This document shows, in pieces, positions 9,077-17,063 of a stretch of DNA of 64,000 bases. Both the position numbers and the translations under genes were made by a program. The stretch is from assembly GCF_020911865.1 (NCBI RefSeq), contig NZ_CP087131.1, positions 496,001 through 560,000 on the forward strand. The letters are read 5' to 3'. Numbering within the stretch: the first letter of the stretch is position 1; each line of letters starts with the position of its first letter. This stretch comes from Chryseobacterium sp. C-71. GTDB lineage: Bacteria > Bacteroidota > Bacteroidia > Flavobacteriales > Weeksellaceae. The notes beneath the pieces were generated by a model. The model ran no database searches, was not told the DNA's origin, and worked only from the letters and a program-made list of their open reading frames with translations.

Positions 9077-9204
9077 GTTTTAAGTTTAAATCAGTTTAAT
9101 AAATATGTCGTCAAATATACAAAAAAGTTCAGCAAAAGCCTTTCAAACTTATGATTTTGAAAACGAATTATTTATAATTCCAGATGCATTAAATTCACTG
9201 CCAA

Positions 9205-9777
9205 TTACAAAACTCTTTGTGCATGAAGATAGGCTTTATTCCAGTATTTTTCGTTGAGAGACGAAATGATTACCCCTTTAGAAGTCGATGCGTGAATGAA
9301 TTTTACTTCTCCATCATTTTCAATAGTATGCACAATGCCTACATGAGAAACTTTACTTCCACCCGCTGTGGCAAAAAATAAAAGGTCGCCAGGTTTTGCT
9401 TCTTCCAAATCTATATTTTTTCCGGCATTTGCCTGATCAGCTGATCTTCTAGGAAGCTTCAATCCATTTTCGTCAAAGACTTTTGTGGTCAAGCCCGAAC
9501 AGTCAAAACCCGAAGATGTATTTCCACCAAATTTATAAGGCGTTCCTAAATATCTTTCAGCATCTTTTAAAATATTTTTCATTGAACTGGAAAGTTTACC
9601 GTCAAATTTTGAATCTAATTTTCTCAGGCTTTCTGATTTTGAAACCTTTGAGCTCGACGAGTTTTTTGATTTGGAGACAGCTTTCGAACTTCCACATGAA
9701 ATGATGATCGTTGCAGAAATTGACAGAAAAACAAACTGTCTTAAAACTTCCTTAAATCGTATTGATTTTAAATTCAT
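9205..9777 (-). CDS. NlpC/P60 (C40) peptidase lipoprotein
   Basis: A predicted exported lipoprotein that cleaves peptidoglycan stem peptides. The signal peptide ends in the lipobox ATIIISC, with the lipidated Cys near residue 28, followed by a Ser/Lys-rich linker to about residue 65. The C40 domain then shows YLGTPYKFGG, the nucleophile in FDCSGLTTKVF, the catalytic His in VSHVGIVHTI and the third polar residue in FIHASTSKGV. The length of 190 fits small Spr/MepS-type enzymes. A TATATTTG box (minus strand, 9821-9814) lies 37 bases upstream. The three 11-bp tandem repeats at 9839-9871 lie where its -33 element would be. Confidence 0.9.
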   Translation of the reverse strand: MNLKSIRFKEVLRQFVFLSISATIIISCGSSKAVSKSKNSSSSKVSKSESLRKLDSKFDGKLSSSMKNILKDAERYLGTPYKFGGNTSSGFDCSGLTTKVFDENGLKLPRRSADQANAGKNIDLEEAKPGDLLFFATAGGSKVSHVGIVHTIENDGEVKFIHASTSKGVIISSLNEKYWNKAYLHAQRVL

Positions 9778-9838
9778 ATCTAATTGATTTTTAGTCTACC
9801 TCATTAATTAAAACAAATATAAATATAAAAAATTTAAT

Positions 9839-9871
9839 TATACTATAACTATACTACAACTATACTATAAT
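9839..9871. repeat. Three tandem 11-bp repeats TATACTAYAAY in a divergent promoter region
   Basis: TATACTATAAC (9839-9849), TATACTACAAC (9850-9860) and TATACTATAAT (9861-9871) follow one another without gaps. The 11-base period is close to one DNA turn, so the same face is repeated. They lie between the -7 box of the NlpC gene (minus strand) and the -7 box of the plus-strand gene at 9933, a position suited to a shared operator. Confidence 0.75.
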
Positions 9872-9906
9872 TATATGTTAAAATTATAATAATTAAAAAT
9901 AATCAT

Positions 9907-9914
9907 TATATTTG
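9907..9914 (+). promoter_or_regulatory. -7 promoter box of the gene at 9933
   Basis: TATATTTG matches TAnnTTTG and would place the transcription start near 9920, about 13 bases before the ATG at 9933. It also rules out the in-frame TTG at 9912 as start. No good -33 TTG is seen. Confidence 0.5.
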
Positions 9915-9932
9915 AAGTTCAATATTGATAAC

Positions 9933-10583
9933 ATGGCAACGTATGAAAGCTTTTTAAAAATTAACGGAACGGTAGGAGATTTGGTTTTTTATAATCTGAA
10001 TGGTAAAAATGTCGTTCGGAAGAAAAGTGGCTTTAATAAAAATGCTTTTAAGAAAAGCGCATCGTACGAAAAAGTTCGTCAGAACAGTTCAGAATTTGGT
10101 CATTGCTCTAAGATCGGTAAAGCTTTCAGGCAATGTCTGGAGCCCTATATTAAAGAATGTGATGATGCCCTACTCTATCAGAAGTTTGCAAAGCTCATGA
10201 CTGAGATTAAAGACTTAGACAGTATTTCAGAAAAGGGGAAAAGAACTGTGAAAAACGGAATTGCTACAGATACAGGTATGCAGATGCTAAAAGACTTTCA
10301 ATTTGGAATCATTCCAAGTCTTGAAAATTTAATATCAATTTCTGCGGGATTATGGGATTACAGTTTAATTTTAGATAAAAGTATCAGCGTTGATGAAATC
10401 ATTGTGGAGACTTTGAAAATTGATTTTGATGAATACCAGTCGGAGCATTTTAAAGAAATTATTTCTGCAGAAAAACCGCTTAATGAATATGTTTTTCAAA
10501 AACATTTTTCCGGAAACGACGTACAGTTTCACTTTGTAGTTTTGAAAAAAGATGATGAAATTATTAAGATGGGATTTCTTTAA
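9933..10583 (+). CDS. Conserved-looking hypothetical protein
   Basis: A 216-residue soluble protein that I do not recognise by function. It begins MATYESFLKINGTVGDLVFY and has a basic stretch (GKNVVRKKSGFNKNAFKKSA) in the first 50 residues. There is no signal peptide or membrane segment. The N-terminal part resembles short flavobacterial proteins that start with a GTVGDLVFY-type motif, but this is recall only. An in-frame TTG 21 bases upstream lies inside the -7 box, so the ATG at 9933 is preferred. The gene ends before a bidirectional terminator and is monocistronic. Confidence 0.75.
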   Translation: MATYESFLKINGTVGDLVFYNLNGKNVVRKKSGFNKNAFKKSASYEKVRQNSSEFGHCSKIGKAFRQCLEPYIKECDDALLYQKFAKLMTEIKDLDSISEKGKRTVKNGIATDTGMQMLKDFQFGIIPSLENLISISAGLWDYSLILDKSISVDEIIVETLKIDFDEYQSEHFKEIISAEKPLNEYVFQKHFSGNDVQFHFVVLKKDDEIIKMGFL

Positions 10584-10618
10584 ATTGAATTTAAGTTTAT
10601 TCGAAAATAGAAAGTCGA

Positions 10619-10651
10619 TTTTTTCTCGTAGATTTGGCTAATTCAGCAGAT
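10619..10651. repeat. Dispersed intergenic repeat, TCTCGYAGATT family, copy 1
   Basis: The segment around TTTTTCTCGTAGATTT...GCAGAT is closely similar to 46908-46940 (TTTTTCTCGCAGATTT...GCAGAT). Both copies are non-coding and follow a plus-strand gene. Confidence 0.55.
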
Positions 10652-10684
10652 TTTTTATGCCTATAGATAACTTGGAAACACAAA

Positions 10685-10713
10685 AAAACCTGTAAACTTT
10701 GTTTACAGGTTTT
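10685..10713. terminator. Bidirectional intrinsic terminator
   Basis: A perfect 13-bp stem, AAAACCTGTAAAC (10685-10697) with GTTTACAGGTTTT (10701-10713), has a 3-base loop and A/T runs on both sides. It lies between the convergent genes ending at 10583 (plus) and 10733 (minus) and can serve both. Confidence 0.92.
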
Positions 10714-10732
10714 CAATAGTATAATTTAGAAA

Positions 10733-11104
10733 TTATTTATTTTTTTCTCCAATCCAAGCACCGCTTCTTGTTGGCGTTGGTACTGCGTTTGTCCAGTTTC
10801 CGCTTCCTTTTTTATCTGGGGTCAAAGTTCCTGAAAATTGTCCATCGGATGGCAAACCAAGTTCTGCTGTTAATTGCCCTGAAGCGTCCAAGTGACCTGA
10901 AATGTTATAGTTTTCGTTATTGACTTCAGAATGCATTGTTCCTTTAACATTTCCGTCGTCAGAAACCACAAAATTCCATACTCCTTTATCGCTTCCTGTG
11001 TACGTGCCAGACCAAGTTCCTATATAATCATAGATTGTTTCGTCATCAGCAGTACATCCTATTAGTAAAAAAGTAGTCACTAAAAGTAAAAAAAGTTTCT
11101 TCAT
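10733..11104 (-). CDS. Small predicted lipoprotein of unknown function
   Basis: A 123-residue protein with the signal peptide MKKLFLLLVTTFLLIGC, whose Cys17 lies in a good lipobox. The mature part is rich in Gly, Thr, Ser and Trp (IGTWSGTYTGSDKGVWNF, GSGNWTNAV, SGAWIG) and looks like a short beta-sandwich or lipocalin-like barrel in which each strand pair carries a GxW motif. No function is assigned. It is monocistronic, ends at a bidirectional terminator and lies just after tRNA-Ala on the same strand. Confidence 0.85.
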   Translation of the reverse strand: MKKLFLLLVTTFLLIGCTADDETIYDYIGTWSGTYTGSDKGVWNFVVSDDGNVKGTMHSEVNNENYNISGHLDASGQLTAELGLPSDGQFSGTLTPDKKGSGNWTNAVPTPTRSGAWIGEKNK

Positions 11105-11139
11105 AGCTTTTAATATGGTTTGATAAAGTTTTGTTTAAG

Positions 11140-11213
11140 TGGAGAATACGGGAGTCGAACCCGTTACCTCTACACTGCCAGTGTAGCGCTCTAGCCAAAT
11201 GAGCTAATTCCCC
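11140..11213 (-). tRNA. tRNA-Ala (anticodon GGC)
   Basis: A 74-base cloverleaf. Acceptor arm GGGGAAT pairs with ATTCTCC, including the G3:U70 pair that marks alanine tRNAs. The D arm is GCTC/GAGC, the anticodon stem CTACA/TGTAG encloses the loop CTGGCAG with anticodon GGC, and the T arm ACGGG/CCCGT encloses TTCGACT. The discriminator base is A and CCA is not encoded. It reads GCC and GCU codons. Confidence 0.97.
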
Positions 11214-11244
11214 GTCATCTTTGCGCTTTTCACACGAAGCGGTA

Positions 11245-11275
11245 CAAAAGTAAGTAATTAAACCATATTTGCAAA
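11245..11275 (-). promoter_or_regulatory. Promoter of tRNA-Ala
   Basis: On the minus strand TTTG (11275-11272), a 19-base spacer and TACTTTTG (11252-11245) give a full match to the Bacteroidota consensus. The tRNA 5' end lies about 32 bases downstream, leaving a short 5' leader for RNase P. Confidence 0.85.
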
Positions 11276-11369
11276 TAATTTGTTAAATTTTATTTAAGAA
11301 AATGCTTTGATCTAAAGACAATTTCGATTTTCTGAAAATTCTCTAAAGAAATGACAAAAATTAAAAGAG

Positions 11370-11849
11370 CTATTTGGTATTTTTCATTTGTATTGCTCTT
11401 TGCAAAAATGATTGCGTTGCCAATTTTTCTTCTGCTTCTTCTATTGCCCTCAGCAAATGATTGTTATTATCTGCTATTTCACCTAAAATCGTAGAAATTA
11501 ACTCCCAAACAGGCTGCATTTTTTCAATTAAATCTAAACCTTTTGGGGATAATTCAATCAGACGTTTACGCTCATCAGATTTGTGTTTTTTAGAAATGAT
11601 CATTTTTTGCTTTTCAAGTTCTTTTAACAAACTGATGGTGGAAGGATGACTGTACCCTATTTCATTAGCAATCTCTACAACACTCAATATTTTTTTGTGG
11701 TGTAATGTGAAAATAACAGGAAACCATTTCGGCTCAAAATCGATTCCGAATTCTCTGTAGATTAAAGCTCCGTCCTTGCGCAACTGTTCACTGAGTATTT
11801 GTAGTCTTGTCGATAAGGCCAAAATACCTGATTCGTTGATAACATTCAT
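11370..11849 (-). CDS. MarR-family transcriptional regulator
   Basis: A predicted winged-helix repressor of about 159 residues. Helix-turn-helix features are in VEIANEIGYSHPSTISLLKELEK, with the wing in ISKKHKSDERKRLIELSPKG and a dimerisation helix at the C-terminus. An upstream in-frame start would overlap the GNAT gene by 25 bases, so the ATG at 11849, two bases after the GNAT stop, is chosen. The two genes form an operon whose promoter contains alternating AACTAC/GTAGTT half-sites (12359-12376), the probable autoregulatory operator. The ligand and other targets are unknown. Confidence 0.88.
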   Translation of the reverse strand: MNVINESGILALSTRLQILSEQLRKDGALIYREFGIDFEPKWFPVIFTLHHKKILSVVEIANEIGYSHPSTISLLKELEKQKMIISKKHKSDERKRLIELSPKGLDLIEKMQPVWELISTILGEIADNNNHLLRAIEEAEEKLATQSFLQRAIQMKNTK

Positions 11850-11851
11850 AA

Positions 11852-12340
11852 CTAAGATTTTAAATCGAGGAAACAAAAAACGTTATCAGCATTCATTAAA
11901 GGAAATTTTGATGGCAGTTTTTCCTTTTCGATAATCGAGAAATGATTCTTTTCGTAGAAACGTAATGCTGCTTGTAATATAGATACCGTTCCTAAATAAA
12001 CTTCATCAATACCATGTTCACGACAGTACGTAATGAGTATTTCTAACAGTTTTTGCGCAATGCTGTATTCTTTTCCTCTGAAATCTTTTTTGACAAACAT
12101 CTTCCTGATTGCCGCCGCTTTTTCATCAAACTTCACCAAAGCTATCGTTCCTACAATTTCACCGTTGATAAATGCTCCCCAAAAATTTCCGCCAGTCGCA
12201 AAATAAAATTCATCGATACGAAGAAGATCCGGTTGATCATCAATAGTTATGGGAACATTAAATTCTTTCTGCTGAATATTCAAAATTAAATCAATGACTG
12301 CTTCTGAATATGGGTTGCCTATCGGCTTTATTTCTATCAT
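11852..12340 (-). CDS. GNAT-family N-acetyltransferase
   Basis: A predicted acetyl-CoA-dependent acetyltransferase of about 162 residues. The acetyl-CoA loop is in RKMFVKKDFRGKEYSIAQKL, preceded by FINGEIVGTIALVKFD and followed by VYLGTVSILQAALRFYEKNHF, the usual motif order. A TTG start at 12358 lies inside the -7 promoter box, so the ATG at 12340 (MIEIKPIG) is preferred. It is cotranscribed with a MarR regulator. MarR and GNAT domains are also found fused in other bacteria, so a small-molecule sensing or detoxification pair is plausible. The substrate is unknown. Confidence 0.87.
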   Translation of the reverse strand: MIEIKPIGNPYSEAVIDLILNIQQKEFNVPITIDDQPDLLRIDEFYFATGGNFWGAFINGEIVGTIALVKFDEKAAAIRKMFVKKDFRGKEYSIAQKLLEILITYCREHGIDEVYLGTVSILQAALRFYEKNHFSIIEKEKLPSKFPLMNADNVFCFLDLKS

Positions 12341-12355
12341 AAATTTATTTATGTA

Positions 12356-12386
12356 CAAAACTACGTAGTTAACTACATATTTACAA
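12356..12386 (-). promoter_or_regulatory. Promoter of the GNAT-MarR operon
   Basis: On the minus strand TTG (12386-12384), 20 bases and TAGTTTTG (12363-12356) fit the consensus. The spacer is filled by the palindromic operator, so a bound repressor would block sigma contact. Confidence 0.8.
12359..12376. promoter_or_regulatory. Putative MarR operator with three alternating half-sites
   Basis: The sequence reads AACTAC-GTAGTT-AACTAC. The first and second units form a perfect 12-bp palindrome (12359-12370), and the second and third form another (12365-12376). It overlaps the -7 box and spacer of the GNAT-MarR promoter. Confidence 0.65.
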
Positions 12387-12404
12387 GTGGAATCTAAAAA
12401 TAAT

Positions 12405-12438
12405 CAAAAAAAAACGTATGCTGAAAACAGCATACGTT
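12405..12438 (-). terminator. Terminator of the RND efflux operon
   Basis: On the minus strand AACGTATGCTG (12438-12428) pairs with CAGCATACGTT (12423-12413) around a 4-base loop. An A/T run (nine T on the minus strand, including stem bases) follows. It lies 45 bases after the outer-membrane factor stop. Confidence 0.92.
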
Positions 12439-12482
12439 CAATTTATTTTGATTTATTAGTCTAAAATGAAGGCTTAACCTTT

Positions 12483-13895
12483 TTATTTCCAACCACCGCC
12501 TAAAGCTCTGTATAAATCTACTGCCGCTTTCATTTTACTGTATTGTGCATTAGAAATATTCAATTCGGCATTTAAAGAGTTGACATTGGCATTTAAAACT
12601 TCAAGGTAATTTGCCATTCCGTAGTTGACCAACTCCTGAGAATAATCAACAGATTTTTTGTATGAATCTAATTCTTTCTGCTTTAAATCAATAAAAGAAT
12701 CCTGTACCGAAAAAACTCTGATAGCATCAGAAACTTCTTTTCCGGCTGTAAGAACAGTTTTTCTAAAATTTAAATACGCCGTTTCTTTATTTGCCAAACT
12801 AACTTCATAATTGGTTTTGATCTGTCTCTTATTCAAAATCGGCTGAGCCAAACCTCCGATCAAACTTGCAAATAGAGAATTCACACTAAACAAATGATCG
12901 ATGTCAACAGACTGCAATCCTCCACTTCCTGTCAGTTTTAATGTTGGATAAAACTGAGCTTTTGCAGAGTTTGTTAATTCAAAAGCATTCATCAAGCTAA
13001 ATTCTGCCTGCATTACATCGGGACGGTTTGCCAATAAATTGGCAGGATAACCTAATGCAAAGTTTGCTGGAAGAGTTTGGTTTTCTAAAGTTGATCTTTC
13101 AATTGCTTGTGAAGATTCACCCATTAAAAGACTCATCGTGTTTTCCAACTGCTGAATTTGAGTGTCGATATCGATTAATAATGACTGTGCATTATAAACC
13201 AAAGCCTGACTTTGCTGAACCGCAACTTCCGTTAAAGTTCCTGCTTCTTTTAAAGCTTTCGTAGTTTCAAGATTATTCTCACGAACTTTTATAGTTTCGT
13301 TAATAATCTTTTTTTGATTGTCTAAAGTCAATAATTGATAATAACTTGAAGCAATTGAAGAAACCAAATCACTTTTTACAGACTGGTGTGCGGCAACATT
13401 TCCTAAGTAAGTTGCTAATTGCGCTTTTTCCTGGGCTTTTAATTTTCCCCATAAGTCAGCTTCCCAAGCGATACTTCCGGTAATGTCAAACTGGTTGACA
13501 TACCTTCTCTCTCCGATGATCTGTCCAAATTGAGTGTTTAAAGATTGAGTCTGAAAAGTATAACCAGGCCCTACCGTTAAAGTCGGTTGATAGGCAGCTT
13601 TACTCTGTCTCAGATACGCTTCTGCAGAAGTAATGTTCTGCAGAGCGATTCTTATATCTAAATTGTTTTCTAAAGCTTTAGAAATATGCTTTTGAAGGAT
13701 AGGATCGGTAAATATTTCTTTCCAGGAAACATTTGCCGTGCTTGTGCTATCCTGCGGAAGCATATCTGTACGGAAGAGTTTTTCATCTACTACAGCTGCA
13801 GGTCTTTCATACTCCTTTCGTACATGGCAAGAAGTAATAACCAGAGCGGTGAGCACTGAAAAAGCAGTTCCTTTTATTATTGATAAATTTTTCAT
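12483..13895 (-). CDS. Outer-membrane factor lipoprotein of an RND efflux system (OprM/NodT family)
   Basis: A 470-residue TolC-fold channel that carries substrates from the RND pump across the outer membrane. The signal peptide ends in TALVITSC with lipidated Cys23. Two structural repeats of the family are visible: ALENNLDIRIALQNITSAEAYLRQ and, in the second half, YPANLLANRPDVMQAE followed by FYPTLKLTGSGGLQS. The C-terminal helix ends with ELNISNAQYSKMKAAVDLYRALGGGWK-type residues, as in OprM. It is the last gene of the adaptor-pump-channel operon, 21 bases after the pump stop, and is followed by a strong terminator. Confidence 0.94.
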   Translation of the reverse strand: MKNLSIIKGTAFSVLTALVITSCHVRKEYERPAAVVDEKLFRTDMLPQDSTSTANVSWKEIFTDPILQKHISKALENNLDIRIALQNITSAEAYLRQSKAAYQPTLTVGPGYTFQTQSLNTQFGQIIGERRYVNQFDITGSIAWEADLWGKLKAQEKAQLATYLGNVAAHQSVKSDLVSSIASSYYQLLTLDNQKKIINETIKVRENNLETTKALKEAGTLTEVAVQQSQALVYNAQSLLIDIDTQIQQLENTMSLLMGESSQAIERSTLENQTLPANFALGYPANLLANRPDVMQAEFSLMNAFELTNSAKAQFYPTLKLTGSGGLQSVDIDHLFSVNSLFASLIGGLAQPILNKRQIKTNYEVSLANKETAYLNFRKTVLTAGKEVSDAIRVFSVQDSFIDLKQKELDSYKKSVDYSQELVNYGMANYLEVLNANVNSLNAELNISNAQYSKMKAAVDLYRALGGGWK

Positions 13896-13916
13896 TATTT
13901 AAATCTTAAAGATTTC

Positions 13917-16900
13917 TTATTCAGCTAGATTGATGTCTTTTGGTTTGATCGGCTTGATTTTCTCCTGCAAAGTCTGGAAAACCACGTATAATACAGGAAT
14001 TACAAAAACTCCTAAGATCGTACCTATCAATAGTCCTATCGAAGCACCAGTTGCGATTGATCTGTTACCGACAGCACCAATTCCGCTTGCTAAAACCAAC
14101 GGTAGTAAACCGAAGATAAATGCCAATGATGTCATCAAAATCGGTCTCAATCTCGCTTTAGCTGCATTGATGGCAGATTCTACAATCGTTTCACCATGAT
14201 GTCTTCTCTGAACTGCAAATTCGATAATCAAAATTGCATTTTTCGCCAATAATCCGACCAACATGATTAATGCAATCTGGAAGTAAATATTGTTTTCAAG
14301 TCCCATTATTTTCTGTCCGAAATAAGCTCCCATCACCCCAAGAGGAAGTGAAATTACCACAACTAGGGGCAGAATGTAACTTTCGTACTGAGCAGAAAGA
14401 ATGAAGTATACAAACACCAAACTTAAAGCAAAGATCAGTAAAGTCTGAGATCCTGAACTTAATTCTTCTCGTGTAAGACCTGTAAATTCAACATCATAAT
14501 TCTGATCTAAAGTTTCGCTCGCAACTTGCTGAACTGCCGTAATCGCATCACCAGAACTGAAACCGGCTTTGTTGGCTCCCGTAATTTTTACTGAAGTAAA
14601 TAGGTTATAACGCCCTACTGATTGCGGACCATACGTTTTAGTTAATGTCACAAACTGTGAAATCGGTGACATTTCTCCTGAACTTGTCTTTACATAATAC
14701 TGGTTAAGATCTTCTGCACTTACTCTGTTTTCAGGAAGAGCCTGAATCATTACTCTGAACTGTTTTCCATATTTGGTAAAGTCAGCACCATAAATTCCAC
14801 CGATATATCCCTGCATCGTAGCCAAAATATCATTCACAGAAACTCCTTTTTGCTTAGCTAAAGGAACATTGATCTCCATCATGTATTGCGGATATTTTGT
14901 GTTGAATGAAGTCTGGGCAAATTCAATTTCCGGTCTCTTCATTAAGTTTCCGATAAATTCATTTGTTTTAGCATCCAAATCAGCAAAATCGCCTCCTGAT
15001 TTATCTAAAAGCACCATCTCAAAACCAGCACTGTTACCAAAACCGGGTACACTTGGAGGTTGGAAGAATACTACCTTCGCATCCGGCACTTTTCCTGCCA
15101 GACCAAATAATCTTTTCGAAATTTCTTCTGATGATAATCCATCACCTTTTCTATCGTCAAATGGTTTTAATTTAACGAAAGCAAGACCATTATTACTACC
15201 ATTTCCTGACAATAATCCTCTACCCGTAGAAATAGTGACATTCTGAATTCCAGGAATTTTAAGAGCGTCTTTCTGTAAAGTTTTCAAAACATTATAAGTT
15301 CTTTCCATAGATGCTCCCGGCGGAAGTTGTACATCTGTAAAGATAATTCCTCGGTCTTCTGTAGGTACGAAACCTTTTTTCATGCTTCCGTTTGCCCAAT
15401 AGATAATTCCACAAGTGCCCACGAGAATTAGTAAGGTCACCCATTTATGTTTAATTAAGAAATTAAATCCTCTTCCGTAACGATCTGTTGCAGTTTTAAA
15501 TCCAATATTAAATTTATAAAAGAACTTCTGAATGAAATTTTTATTTTTATAATCTTCGTGATGATCTTCGTGTGGTTTTAAGAATAATGAACATAAAACC
15601 GGACTCAATGTCAATGCGTTTACAGCTGAAATAATGATCGCAATAATCAAAGTGATCCCAAACTGCTGATAAAATACACCGGTTGGTCCTGTAATAAACG
15701 TTACCGGAATAAATACCGCCGCCATTACCAAAGTAATAGAGATGATCGCTCCTGTAATTTCATCCATCGCCTCAACGGTTGCTTTCTTAGCATTCGAAAT
15801 ACCGTTTTCCATCTTAGCGTGTACAGCTTCGACGACGACAATCGCATCATCTACCACAATACCGATCGCTAATACCAATGCGAAAAGCGTTAAAAGGTTT
15901 AATGAATATCCAAATAAATTCAGGAAGAAAAATGTTCCCACAATCGATACCGGAACCGCAATCGCCGGAATCAAGGTTGATCTGAAGTCCTGTAAGAAAA
16001 TGTAAACCACAATAAATACCAGGATAAACGCTTCAATCAAAGTATGAATTACTTTTTCGATAGATGCATCCAAGAATTCATTAGTATCAAAGTTGAAAGT
16101 ATATTTTACACCTTCAGGATATGAACTTTCATTTTCTTTAAGCTGTTTTTTGATATTTTCAATAATCTCCTGCGCATTTGATCCCGGAGTCTGGAAAACC
16201 CCCATACTGATGGAAGGATTATCGCCATTTTCACCAACACCTGAATAAGAAAGTCCACCTAATTCTACTTTAGCAACGTCTTTCAACATTAAATTTTGTC
16301 CGTCTGGAAGAGATTTAATGATAATATCATCATACTGCTCCTTTTCACTGAATTTTCCGACATATTTAATGATATATTCAAAAGAACTTCCACTGTTTTG
16401 ACCTAAAGATCCCGCAGCAGCTTCTCTACTTTGGTCATTAATGGCAGTTGTAACTTCAGTTGGTGTGATTCCATACGCTGCCAATTTAGCAGGATCTAGC
16501 CAAACTCTCATCGAGTAGTTTTTTCCACCAAATACGTTGGCTTCACCTACTCCATTGATTCTTTGAAGATTTGGAATAACGTTGATATTCAGAAAGTTCT
16601 GAAGATAAACGTCATCAATATTTTTATTCTCAGAATAGAAAGAAAGGTACATCAATGCACTCGTCTGCTGTTTCTGAGTTACCACACCCGCTCTTGTCAC
16701 TTCACTCGGAAGTAACGGGGATGCTCTTGCTACACGGTTTTGTACGTTTACAGCAGCAATATCTGCATCAACTCCTTGTTTAAAGAACACCTGAATCTGA
16801 GCCGAACCATCATTACCTGCTGTAGAAGTAATGTAGTCCATTCCTTCAACACCGTTGATCTGTTCCTCCAAAGGAACAACCACACTCTTCATTACGGTTT

Positions 16901-17063
16901 CAGCGTTGGCTCCGGTATAGTTTGCTCTCACACTCACCGTAGCCGGTGCAATGTCTGGATACTGTGTAACCGGAAGCGCTGTAAGTCCCAAAACCCCGAG
17001 AATTACGATCAGGATGGAGATTACAGTGGATAAAACCGGTCTGTTAATAAAGTTTTTTATCAT
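13917..17063 (-). CDS. RND multidrug efflux permease (HAE-1, AcrB/MexB-like)
   Basis: A 1048-residue inner-membrane pump driven by protons. The first TM is followed by periplasmic porter segments (ALPVTQYPDIAPATVSV, TSTAGNDGSAQI). TM4 contains the proton-relay pair in GIVVDDAIVVVEAV, and the TM10-11 region contains MLVGLLAKNAILIIEF with the relay Lys. The twelve-TM, two-large-loop layout and the length fit HAE-1 pumps of Gram-negative bacteria. The start overlaps the adaptor stop by one base. Substrates cannot be predicted, but drugs, bile-like amphiphiles or solvents are typical. Control probably comes from the GbsR-like regulator at the head of the operon. Confidence 0.97.
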   Translation of the reverse strand: MIKNFINRPVLSTVISILIVILGVLGLTALPVTQYPDIAPATVSVRANYTGANAETVMKSVVVPLEEQINGVEGMDYITSTAGNDGSAQIQVFFKQGVDADIAAVNVQNRVARASPLLPSEVTRAGVVTQKQQTSALMYLSFYSENKNIDDVYLQNFLNINVIPNLQRINGVGEANVFGGKNYSMRVWLDPAKLAAYGITPTEVTTAINDQSREAAAGSLGQNSGSSFEYIIKYVGKFSEKEQYDDIIIKSLPDGQNLMLKDVAKVELGGLSYSGVGENGDNPSISMGVFQTPGSNAQEIIENIKKQLKENESSYPEGVKYTFNFDTNEFLDASIEKVIHTLIEAFILVFIVVYIFLQDFRSTLIPAIAVPVSIVGTFFFLNLFGYSLNLLTLFALVLAIGIVVDDAIVVVEAVHAKMENGISNAKKATVEAMDEITGAIISITLVMAAVFIPVTFITGPTGVFYQQFGITLIIAIIISAVNALTLSPVLCSLFLKPHEDHHEDYKNKNFIQKFFYKFNIGFKTATDRYGRGFNFLIKHKWVTLLILVGTCGIIYWANGSMKKGFVPTEDRGIIFTDVQLPPGASMERTYNVLKTLQKDALKIPGIQNVTISTGRGLLSGNGSNNGLAFVKLKPFDDRKGDGLSSEEISKRLFGLAGKVPDAKVVFFQPPSVPGFGNSAGFEMVLLDKSGGDFADLDAKTNEFIGNLMKRPEIEFAQTSFNTKYPQYMMEINVPLAKQKGVSVNDILATMQGYIGGIYGADFTKYGKQFRVMIQALPENRVSAEDLNQYYVKTSSGEMSPISQFVTLTKTYGPQSVGRYNLFTSVKITGANKAGFSSGDAITAVQQVASETLDQNYDVEFTGLTREELSSGSQTLLIFALSLVFVYFILSAQYESYILPLVVVISLPLGVMGAYFGQKIMGLENNIYFQIALIMLVGLLAKNAILIIEFAVQRRHHGETIVESAINAAKARLRPILMTSLAFIFGLLPLVLASGIGAVGNRSIATGASIGLLIGTILGVFVIPVLYVVFQTLQEKIKPIKPKDINLAE

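Noticed and set aside
9839-9871. CRISPR array or plasmid-type iterons
   Set aside because: The three units are contiguous 11-mers with no spacers, no cas genes and no replication gene nearby.
9912-9932. TTG start for the hypothetical gene at 9933
   Set aside because: The codon lies inside the -7 box TATATTTG, so it would precede the transcription start.
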